A stretch of 64,000 nucleotides of DNA, taken from Sphingobacterium sp. FBM7-1. Its GTDB lineage: Bacteria > Bacteroidota > Bacteroidia > Sphingobacteriales > Sphingobacteriaceae. Below are positions 56,920 to 64,000 of this stretch, piece by piece. The stretch spans positions 124,001-188,000 of the forward strand of contig NZ_JAJEWJ010000002.1 in NCBI RefSeq assembly GCF_020687765.1, read 5' to 3'. The notes beneath the pieces are model-generated. The model was not told the DNA's origin, ran no database searches, and saw nothing but the letters and a program-made list of their open reading frames with translations. How positions within the stretch are numbered: the stretch's first letter is position 1; each line of letters starts with the position of its first letter. Made by a program: the position numbers and the translations under genes.

Positions 56920-59706
56920 ATGGATATGAAGCATAGTTTTAAATGCGTATGGATGTTGTGTTTGTGGTTGATAGGATTACCGTTATCCTATGCACAAACC
57001 ACACAAACACAGTATTTATCTGGAAAAGGTAAAGATGATGGCGTGTTGTGGGATTTCTTCGTTACCGATGGAATGAATTCCGGAAAATGGTCTCAAATAC
57101 CTGTTCCTTCGAATTGGGAAATGTATGGGTTTGGGAAATACAATTACGGGTTTAACAAAGAAGAGAATAAAGGCAAAGAAAAAGGCTTATATAAATATAC
57201 GTTTACCGTAGACAAAGCTTGGAAAGGTCAAGTAGTTAATCTGGTCTTTGAAGGGGTTATGACCGATGCGGAAGTGAAAGTCAACGGAAAATCGGCTGGA
57301 GAAATTCACCAAGGGTCGTTTTACGTTTTTAAATACGATATATCCAAGCTGCTTAATTATAAGGGAGACAATACGCTGGAAGTTACGGTAGCTAAGCACT
57401 CGGCGAACAAATCGGTCAATGAGGCTGAGCGAGAGGCGGACTACTGGATTTTCGGAGGTATTTACCGTCCCGTTTACTTAGAGGCGTTACCGCAAAGCCA
57501 TATAGATCGTGTATCGATCGATGCGAAAGCTGACGGAAAGTTTCGTAGTATAATACAGCAAAGTGGTGGTGCGGATGAAATTCACGTGCAGATAAAGGAC
57601 GCGAAGGGTCAGCCGTATGGGGAAGTCCTGTCCGCACGCTTTCAGAACGATGTAGCGGAGGTGAACGGACAGTTCGCGGATCCGGCGTTATGGTCGTCGG
57701 AATTTCCTAATCTCTATCAGGCTCACATTACGCTACTGAAGAAGGGAAAGGCATTGCATAAGAAAATGCAGAGGTTTGGCTTCAGAACGGTTGAAGTACG
57801 GGAACGCGACGGGGTTTATATCAACGGAGCCAAAATAAAGTTCAAAGGTGTCAATAGGCATTCTTTCCATCCCGAATCCGGTCGTACGACGAGTAAAGAC
57901 ATCAGCATTCACGATGTGAAGCTGATGAAAGAAATGAATATGAATGCCGTGCGGATGGCGCATTATCCGCCTGATAACCATTTTCTAGAAGTTTGTGATT
58001 CCTTGGGCTTGTATGTAATGAATGAATTGGGGGGATGGCACGGATATTATGATACACCTACAGGCACAAAACTCTTGAAGGAGATGATGGTCGTATCGGA
58101 AAATCATCCTTCCATTATTTTTTGGGCAAATGGAAATGAGGGTGGACATAACCCCGAACTAGACAGTATATTTTTTGCTTACGACATTCAAAAACGTCCG
58201 TTAATTTATCCCTGGGCAGTATATGGTGGTTTCGAAACGACGCATTATAGGGAATTTAACTATGGTATAGGAACCTATGACCATGGTCGTAATATTGTGA
58301 TGCCTACAGAGTTCTTACATGGGATGTGGGATGGAGGTCATGGAGCAGGTATTGAAGATTACTGGAAAGCAATGTGGGCGAATCCCTTGTCAGCCGGGGG
58401 ATTTCTTTGGGATTTCCAAGATCAGGGATTAGTCCGGACGGATAAAAATAATATTATTGATACCGACGGTAATCACGGTGCAGATGGCATCGTTGGGCCT
58501 TATTACGAGAAGGAAGGTAGTTTCTATACGATTAAGGAAGTATGGAGCCCCATATTTTTTGAAAGAAGGGAAATGACCCCAGGCTTCGATGGAGCGTTTA
58601 ATATCGAAAATCGCTATTCATTCACCAACACAAACCAATGTTCATTTAGCTATGAATTGAGAAGATTGGGCCAGTACGGAGAGGATAAAGGCAGTCACAA
58701 CGGCACAATTGCCGCGCCTGATATTGAACCGTATCACCGTGGGGTCCTAAAGCTCGATTTCCCAGCAGATTGGCAGGAATATGATGTGCTTTACATAACT
58801 GCTAAGGATGTTAACGGCTTGGAAATCTTTACCTGGAGTTTCCCCATCAGTCGTCCAAATCAAATTGCGGAACTTTTAAAAGAGAAGTCGGGTTCGCGTA
58901 TCGCGCTGGATGAAACAGCTTCCCACTTCGTCGTCACCGCAAATGGTGTTACCGTACGCTTTAATAAAGAAAATGGCTTGTTGGAAGAGGTTAAGAATGC
59001 CAAAGGCGTCATTCCTTTTCATAACGGTCCTACCATACAAGAGGCGGTAACGAATTTCAAAAATTTCACGGTGAAGCAGGAAGATGACAAAGTCGTTATT
59101 GCTTCTACATTCGATCGAAAAGAAAGCTATAACACGTTGACGTGGGAAGTCTATCCTTCGGGGCAGGTAAAAATGCATGTGCAATATTTCCCAGAAGCAT
59201 ACTTCACGAAGTTTGTAGGCGTCAATTTTTCATTTCCGGAAGAGAAGATAAAAGGGGTGGAGTACATGGGTATGGGGCCATACCGGGTATGGAAAAACCG
59301 AATGAAGGGAAATCAGTTTGGTGTGTGGAAGAAAGACTACAATGATGCAGCTACCGGCGAGATTCCATTCGAATATCCGGAGTTTAAGGGCTATCACAGT
59401 AATATGTATTGGACGAAGTTTATTACCGACGAGCAGTCATTTTTGGTGTTTACTGATCGAGAAGATGTATTCTTACGTTTGTTTACGCCGAGAGAACAAA
59501 AGGATACCGACTGGAAAAACATGGAGCCTACCTTTCCGAACGGTGATATCTCGTTCATGAACGGAATTTCCGCGATCGGTACGAAGACGCAGAAGCCGGA
59601 AACGACGGGACCCATGGGTATGAAACATGTTTATTACGATTTTGAGAAGGAGCCTTTGCGTGCACTGCATATGGTCTTGTATTTTGATTTTTCTGTTCAA
59701 CAATAA
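56920..59706 (+). CDS. GH2 beta-galactosidase-type hydrolase
   Basis: A 928-residue exported enzyme (signal peptide to LPLSYAQ; a start at 56926 is also possible). The order is: N-terminal jelly roll (IPVPSNWEMYGFGKYNY, GLYKYTFTV, VKVNGKSAGEIHQGSF); Ig-like domain; TIM barrel with acid/base Glu407 in FWANGNEGGHN and nucleophile Glu464 in MPTEFLHGMW; another Ig domain; LacZ-like small-chain domain (about 650-925; VRFNKENGLLEEVKN, YMGMGPYRVWKNRMKG). This full LacZ layout fits beta-galactosidase, although GH2 enzymes in RG-II loci include other specificities. It differs strongly from the GH2 at 15605. Spacing is 15 bp upstream and 12 bp downstream. Confidence 0.9.
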   Translation: MDMKHSFKCVWMLCLWLIGLPLSYAQTTQTQYLSGKGKDDGVLWDFFVTDGMNSGKWSQIPVPSNWEMYGFGKYNYGFNKEENKGKEKGLYKYTFTVDKAWKGQVVNLVFEGVMTDAEVKVNGKSAGEIHQGSFYVFKYDISKLLNYKGDNTLEVTVAKHSANKSVNEAEREADYWIFGGIYRPVYLEALPQSHIDRVSIDAKADGKFRSIIQQSGGADEIHVQIKDAKGQPYGEVLSARFQNDVAEVNGQFADPALWSSEFPNLYQAHITLLKKGKALHKKMQRFGFRTVEVRERDGVYINGAKIKFKGVNRHSFHPESGRTTSKDISIHDVKLMKEMNMNAVRMAHYPPDNHFLEVCDSLGLYVMNELGGWHGYYDTPTGTKLLKEMMVVSENHPSIIFWANGNEGGHNPELDSIFFAYDIQKRPLIYPWAVYGGFETTHYREFNYGIGTYDHGRNIVMPTEFLHGMWDGGHGAGIEDYWKAMWANPLSAGGFLWDFQDQGLVRTDKNNIIDTDGNHGADGIVGPYYEKEGSFYTIKEVWSPIFFERREMTPGFDGAFNIENRYSFTNTNQCSFSYELRRLGQYGEDKGSHNGTIAAPDIEPYHRGVLKLDFPADWQEYDVLYITAKDVNGLEIFTWSFPISRPNQIAELLKEKSGSRIALDETASHFVVTANGVTVRFNKENGLLEEVKNAKGVIPFHNGPTIQEAVTNFKNFTVKQEDDKVVIASTFDRKESYNTLTWEVYPSGQVKMHVQYFPEAYFTKFVGVNFSFPEEKIKGVEYMGMGPYRVWKNRMKGNQFGVWKKDYNDAATGEIPFEYPEFKGYHSNMYWTKFITDEQSFLVFTDREDVFLRLFTPREQKDTDWKNMEPTFPNGDISFMNGISAIGTKTQKPETTGPMGMKHVYYDFEKEPLRALHMVLYFDFSVQQ

Positions 59707-59718
59707 AAATTGGTCATT

Positions 59719-62463
59719 ATGAGGAGGGCTGGAAAGAGGATAATCGGTTTGCTTGTTTGGTGCTGCTTAAGCTTTGTAGCTTTTGCGCAACCAAACGTAG
59801 ATATGTTGCGATGTGAGTTGCTCACTAATCCACTAGGGATTGATAAAACCAATCCGCGATTAGGTTGGCAGATACAGGCCGACGAGCGCAACGTTGTACA
59901 GACGGCTTATCATGTACTCGTGGCATCTTCAGCCGAGAAGCTTGCCCAAAATATCGGTGATCTTTGGGATTCGGGTAAGCGAATTTCTGATAATTCGATT
60001 GCGGTCTTCTACGATGGGAAAGCTTTAAAAAGTGACACCGAGGTTTACTGGAAAGTAAAAGTTTATACCAATAAGGGGGAATCGGATTGGTCCGCTCCTG
60101 CTTCTTGGCGGGTAGGATTGTTGTACTACAAGGACTGGAACCGGCGATGGATCGGCCTTGACGGATACTTCGACAGCGACAATAAAGAAGCGGGTTATCT
60201 CAGCGCTCGCTATTTCCGGAAGGAGATTTCGTTGTCGAAGAAGGTAAAACAGGCAACGGCCTATATCATGGGATTGGGGTTGTATGAGTTGTATATCGAC
60301 GGTGAAAAAGTAGGCGATCAAGTATTGGCGCCAGGCTTAACAGACTACACCAAAAATGTAAAATACAACGTGTTTGATATTACGGAGTTGCTGAACGGCA
60401 ATCAACATGCTTTAGGCGTGATACTTGGGAACGGACGCTACTATGCTGTGCGGCAAGAAAAGCCCTATAAGGTGAAGCATTTCGGGTTTCCGAAGATGCA
60501 GATGCAGATTCGGATCACTTATGCAGATGGAAGCCGCCAAACTATTCATACGGATGATACCTGGAAGGGTACCACCGAAGGCCCGATTATTTCCAACAAT
60601 GAATATGATGGAGAGGTATATGACGCAAGAAAGGAATTGTCCGGTTGGGCGACCGTCGGCTATAACGATGCTGCGTGGATGAAGGCAGCATATGTTCAAG
60701 AACCGGGAGGGGAGTACGAGGCGCAGATTAATAGCAATATGAAGGTCATGCAGGATCTACAACCGGTTTCAATTACCCCGCGGGGAAACGGTAAGTACAT
60801 TATTGACTATGGCCAAAATTTTTCAGGTTGGATCAAAATGCGTGTGCAAGGAAAAGAAGGCACGAAAGTGACCTTGCGATTTGCGGAATCGCTCAACGAG
60901 GATGGATCGCTTTTTCGAGATAACTTACGTGCGGCGATGGCCACGGATACGTATATCTTGAAAGGTGGTATGGTGGAGGAATGGGAACCACGGTTTACTT
61001 ATCACGGTTTTCGATACGTAGAAGTGGATGGATATCCGGATGAGGCGGTAAACGATAATTTTATTGGACGCTTAGTTTACGATGATATGGAGACTATTGG
61101 ATCATTTAGTTCCTCCAATGCGTTATTGAATCAGATATACCAAAATGCTTGGTGGGGAATTGCATCCAACTACAAAGGGATTCCAGTCGATTGTCCGCAG
61201 CGAAATGAAAGACAAGCTTGGTTGGGCGATCGGCCGGTGAGTGCTTATGGAGAAAGTTTTTTGTTCGATAATACAAACTTCTATATCAAGTGGTTAGAAG
61301 ATATTCGATTATCTCAAAAAGAAGATGGTGCTATTCCGGATGTAGCCCCGGCATTCTGGCGGTATTACAGCGATAATATGACCTGGCCGGGTACTTATCT
61401 AATGGTTGCGGATATGTTATATCAGCAGACGGGTGACCGTCGGGTTTTGGAAGACCACTATCCTGCGATGAAGCGGTGGATGTATTATATGCAGGCGCAA
61501 TATATGAATGAGGAAGGCATTATTACGAAGGATAGTTATGGAGATTGGTGTGCCCCGCCAGTAACGATTGAAGCGGGACGCGGCAAGAGTGCTGATAAAA
61601 AATATCCGAGTCCACTTATTTCTTCGGCCTACTATTATTACCTGTTGAACGTGATGGCTAATTTTTCGGATGTAGTAAACAATGGTCAAGATCGTGCTGC
61701 ATTCGAGAAAGCTGCGGAACAGCTTAAAAAAGATTTTAATAAGCGGTTTTACCACGCGGATGGGTATTACGGTGATAATACCATGACGGAAAATATCTTG
61801 GCGATGTATTTTGGTTTGGTGGAAGAGGTAAATAAAGAAAAGCTGGCTGATCGGATTGTGACCATTATCGAAATTGAAAATAACGGACATCTAAGTACAG
61901 GTGTGGTCGGAACGCAGTGGGTAATGCGAACCTTGACCGAAATGGGACGTACGGATTTGGCGTACAAGTTGGCGACAAATACGAGCTATCCTTCGTGGGG
62001 ATATATGTTGGAAAACGGTGCGACCACTATCTGGGAGCTTTGGAACGGAAATACCGCACATCCACGTATGAACTCACAGAACCACGTGATGATGCTAGGT
62101 GACCTGTTGGTTTGGTTTTATGAAAACCTGGCGGGTATCAAATCCAAAGAAAGCGGCTTCCAAACGATCGTCATGAAGCCAGAAATGATTAAAGGATTAA
62201 ACGTAGTGGATGCGAGCTATCACAGTTTATTCGGTGATATAAAATCTAGCTGGACAAAGAGCGAATCTACCTTTACCTGGGCAGTTTCTGTTCCAGCGAA
62301 TGCAAAAGCAGAGGTATATCTGCCCGCAAAAAATGTATCATCCATTACGGAAGGAAATAGAAAGTTAGAAGACAATAGTGATATTGAGGTGCTATCAGAA
62401 GAAGGAGGGAGAGTGCGAGTAGCAATCGGATCGGGTAGCTATCAATTCAAAACTAAATTATAA
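59719..62463 (+). CDS. GH78 alpha-L-rhamnosidase
   Basis: Releases terminal alpha-L-rhamnose from pectin side chains or from the RG-I backbone after delyasing. I use the ATG at 59719; the frame extends only to a TTG at 59710. The protein has 914 residues and a signal peptide to FVAFAQ. The order is: N-terminal Ig-like domain (NPLGIDKTNPRLGWQIQA), carbohydrate-binding jelly rolls (YFRKEISLS, GLGLYELYIDGEKVGDQVLAPG), the alpha/alpha barrel with VDCPQRNERQAWLGD (Glu497) and TTIWELWNGN (Glu773), and a C-terminal beta domain. These are the expected GH78 catalytic motifs. Confidence 0.94.
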   Translation: MRRAGKRIIGLLVWCCLSFVAFAQPNVDMLRCELLTNPLGIDKTNPRLGWQIQADERNVVQTAYHVLVASSAEKLAQNIGDLWDSGKRISDNSIAVFYDGKALKSDTEVYWKVKVYTNKGESDWSAPASWRVGLLYYKDWNRRWIGLDGYFDSDNKEAGYLSARYFRKEISLSKKVKQATAYIMGLGLYELYIDGEKVGDQVLAPGLTDYTKNVKYNVFDITELLNGNQHALGVILGNGRYYAVRQEKPYKVKHFGFPKMQMQIRITYADGSRQTIHTDDTWKGTTEGPIISNNEYDGEVYDARKELSGWATVGYNDAAWMKAAYVQEPGGEYEAQINSNMKVMQDLQPVSITPRGNGKYIIDYGQNFSGWIKMRVQGKEGTKVTLRFAESLNEDGSLFRDNLRAAMATDTYILKGGMVEEWEPRFTYHGFRYVEVDGYPDEAVNDNFIGRLVYDDMETIGSFSSSNALLNQIYQNAWWGIASNYKGIPVDCPQRNERQAWLGDRPVSAYGESFLFDNTNFYIKWLEDIRLSQKEDGAIPDVAPAFWRYYSDNMTWPGTYLMVADMLYQQTGDRRVLEDHYPAMKRWMYYMQAQYMNEEGIITKDSYGDWCAPPVTIEAGRGKSADKKYPSPLISSAYYYYLLNVMANFSDVVNNGQDRAAFEKAAEQLKKDFNKRFYHADGYYGDNTMTENILAMYFGLVEEVNKEKLADRIVTIIEIENNGHLSTGVVGTQWVMRTLTEMGRTDLAYKLATNTSYPSWGYMLENGATTIWELWNGNTAHPRMNSQNHVMMLGDLLVWFYENLAGIKSKESGFQTIVMKPEMIKGLNVVDASYHSLFGDIKSSWTKSESTFTWAVSVPANAKAEVYLPAKNVSSITEGNRKLEDNSDIEVLSEEGGRVRVAIGSGSYQFKTKL

Positions 62464-62476
62464 ATACTTAGGGCAA

Positions 62477-63628
62477 ATGAAAAATAAGATAAGTTTATCT
62501 GTTATTACCTGTTTTTTATTCCTTTTTGGGGCACAAGCACAGCAAAATGCGCTATACAAATGGCAAAAAGGCATCGTGAAAGACGAATTTATTTATGATA
62601 AAGCGGATTTCCCGTCCTGCCATTCGGCAAGTATAGCCGAAACAACAAACGGCAGTTTGGTTTATACTTTTTTCGGCGGAACAAGGGAACGGAATCCAGA
62701 TGTAGAAATTTATATCTGCCGGTATGAAAATGGAACGTGGACTGCGCCGATGTCTGTCGCCGACGGCGTGCAGGAAGACGGAAGTAGATTGCCAACCTGG
62801 AATCCGGTACTCTATCAAATTCCTGACGGCGACTTGTTATTGTTCTATAAAGTCGGGCCGAAACCATCGGAATGGTGGGGTTTGTTAAAGCGTTCGGCTG
62901 ATGGCGGAAAGACTTGGTCAGCCGCGGAGAATCTACCGGAGGGATTTCTCGGTCCGATCAAGAATAAGCCGGTGCTACTGGACAACGGAAATCTTATTTG
63001 TCCGACCAGTACGGAAGGTAACGGCTGGTATATTCATTTTGAAATAACACCCGATTTTGGAAAGACTTGGCGGAAGGTAGGACCTATTGCAACCGGAACG
63101 GATAATCTACAGGCGATCCAACCCAGCGTATTAGACCATGGGAACGGCAAATTGCAAATATTGGCGAGAAGCCGGAATTGGGCGTTGGTCGAATCTTGGT
63201 CGTATGATTATGGCGAAACTTGGACACCGCTTAACAAAACAACATTGCCTAACAATAACTCGGGTACCGATGCGGTTACGATGGAAAATGGTATGCACGT
63301 ACTCGTTTACAACCACGTTTTGCCTGGTCCCGAAAATCCGAAAGGACCGCGTACGCCACTGAATGTTGCGGTGTCGAAAGACGGTAAAAAATGGGATGCG
63401 GTATTGATTTTGGAGGATTCGCCGATCAGTCAATATTCTTATCCGGCGGTTATACAAACGAAGGATGGTCTATTGCATTTCGCTTATACATGGCGGCGGC
63501 AAAAGATGAAGCATGTGGTGGTAAATCCGAAGAAATTAAAGAGAAGAGCAATCAAAGACGGCGTCTGGCCAAGTGTCAAGGGCTACGAGCTGCTTACTTT
63601 GGAAACGTACAAAGCAGAAGAAGAATAA
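62477..63628 (+). CDS. Secreted Asp-box propeller (BNR/sialidase superfamily), unknown substrate
   Basis: A 383-residue exported protein (signal peptide to LFGAQAQ) with at least four Asp-box turns: RSADGGKTWSA, TPDFGKTWRK, SYDYGETWTP and SKDGKKWDA. The N-terminal block CHSASIAETTNGSLVYTFFGG with TRERNPDVEIY is typical of the BNR_2 group, usually labelled exo-alpha-sialidase. No Arg-Ile-Pro motif is seen, and sialic acid is absent from pectin, so I read it as another glycosidase or lyase using this fold. It lies 13 bp after the GH78 gene, suggesting it acts on the sugar exposed by, or protected before, rhamnose removal. Confidence 0.65.
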   Translation: MKNKISLSVITCFLFLFGAQAQQNALYKWQKGIVKDEFIYDKADFPSCHSASIAETTNGSLVYTFFGGTRERNPDVEIYICRYENGTWTAPMSVADGVQEDGSRLPTWNPVLYQIPDGDLLLFYKVGPKPSEWWGLLKRSADGGKTWSAAENLPEGFLGPIKNKPVLLDNGNLICPTSTEGNGWYIHFEITPDFGKTWRKVGPIATGTDNLQAIQPSVLDHGNGKLQILARSRNWALVESWSYDYGETWTPLNKTTLPNNNSGTDAVTMENGMHVLVYNHVLPGPENPKGPRTPLNVAVSKDGKKWDAVLILEDSPISQYSYPAVIQTKDGLLHFAYTWRRQKMKHVVVNPKKLKRRAIKDGVWPSVKGYELLTLETYKAEEE

Positions 63629-63649
63629 ATAGATTATCGAAATAAGAAT

Positions 63650-64000
63650 ATGTCAATAGATCGGATATTAAAGGTTAGCTTTCCGGGGGCGTTGGTTTTT
63701 GGAAATGGTGTGCTGAAGCAGCTGGCCGAAGATGTGGTGGCGCAGGGATATAAAGCGGTCGTTATCATGACAATCAAGCCATTGTTGGGTTCGTTAGCGG
63801 ATTTGATGGTAGCATTGGAAAGAAATAATATAGCGTTACTGATCGATACCAGTATTGAACAGGAGCCTTCCTTTTCAGATGTGAAACAAGTGCTGGAACA
63901 ACTTTCAACGTTTCCTGCAGATGCAGTCATCGGCATCGGTGGTGGCAGTGTATTAGACGTGGCAAAAGTGGTAGCTGCACAGCTGGATAATACGCAATCT
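63650..64000 (+). CDS. Iron-containing alcohol dehydrogenase, 5' part (cut by window edge)
   Basis: The first 117 codons of a cytoplasmic group III (Fe-ADH) dehydrogenase; there is no signal peptide. The N-terminal Rossmann-like domain starts FPGALVFGNGVLKQL and contains the NAD-binding GIGGGSVLDVAK motif. The metal-binding histidines lie beyond the window. The start is 21 bp after the propeller gene, so it is likely the first catabolic gene of the same operon, possibly a reductase for lactaldehyde or another product of rhamnose or fucose breakdown; the exact substrate cannot be read from this part. Confidence 0.88.
   Translation, partial: MSIDRILKVSFPGALVFGNGVLKQLAEDVVAQGYKAVVIMTIKPLLGSLADLMVALERNNIALLIDTSIEQEPSFSDVKQVLEQLSTFPADAVIGIGGGSVLDVAKVVAAQLDNTQS

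Noticed and set aside
61417..61890. 157-codon antisense frame inside the GH78 gene
   Set aside because: Entirely inside a well-supported rhamnosidase; no independent evidence.

Overview
The window comes from a Bacteroidota chromosome, most likely of the Sphingobacteriaceae (Sphingobacterium, Parapedobacter or Pedobacter-like). The signs are two SusC/SusD pairs, many signal-peptide and lipoprotein hydrolases, an epsilon subunit without its C-terminal helical domain, no Shine-Dalgarno signals, and promoters of the TTTG-N19-TAnnTTTG type. I could run no searches. Family names come from motifs and memory.

Layout. (1) 1-6.7 kb, minus strand, housekeeping: ilvE-ilvD-ilvB (branched-chain amino acids; ilvB cut by the window edge), atpD-atpC (F1 ATP synthase) with a consensus promoter and a clean terminator, and a membrane-anchored coiled-coil protein. 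(2) 6.9-19.1 kb, plus strand, a tight five-gene operon of exported exo-acting hydrolases: a GH138-like alpha-galacturonidase candidate, an MGH1-like alpha/alpha-barrel hydrolase, GH28, GH95 with an inserted beta-sandwich, and GH2 with a malectin domain. (3) 19.1-20.3 kb: a 363-bp MITE-like element, then a minus-strand AraC regulator. (4) 20.9-34.8 kb: a DUF3826-like protein, SusC, SusD, a tandem-domain DUF3826-like protein and three PL1 pectate lyases. (5) 35.4-49.2 kb: a GH105 lipoprotein, then a second locus with a beta-helix lipoprotein, a PL1 lipoprotein, SusC, SusD, two small accessory proteins, a scar holding a gene remnant and a broken IS3 transposase, and a fifth PL1. (6) 49.5-64 kb: one long operon behind a near-consensus promoter: a 1042-residue beta-helix/TIM-barrel-like protein, GH140 apiosidase, GH43, a beta-propeller protein, GH2, GH78 rhamnosidase, an Asp-box propeller and the start of an iron-containing alcohol dehydrogenase.

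Together these genes form a pectin-utilisation island. Surface and secreted PL1 lyases would cut homogalacturonan; the two SusCD pairs would import oligosaccharides; periplasmic GH28, GH105, GH2, GH43, GH78, GH95, GH138-like and GH140 enzymes would remove side chains. GH140, GH95, GH78, GH28 and the GH138-like protein together point to rhamnogalacturonan II or a similar apiose- and rhamnose-bearing pectin; this is inference. The least explained parts are the 1042-residue fusion, the DUF3826-like pair, the two non-sialidase propellers, the GH95 insertion and several structured intergenic regions.
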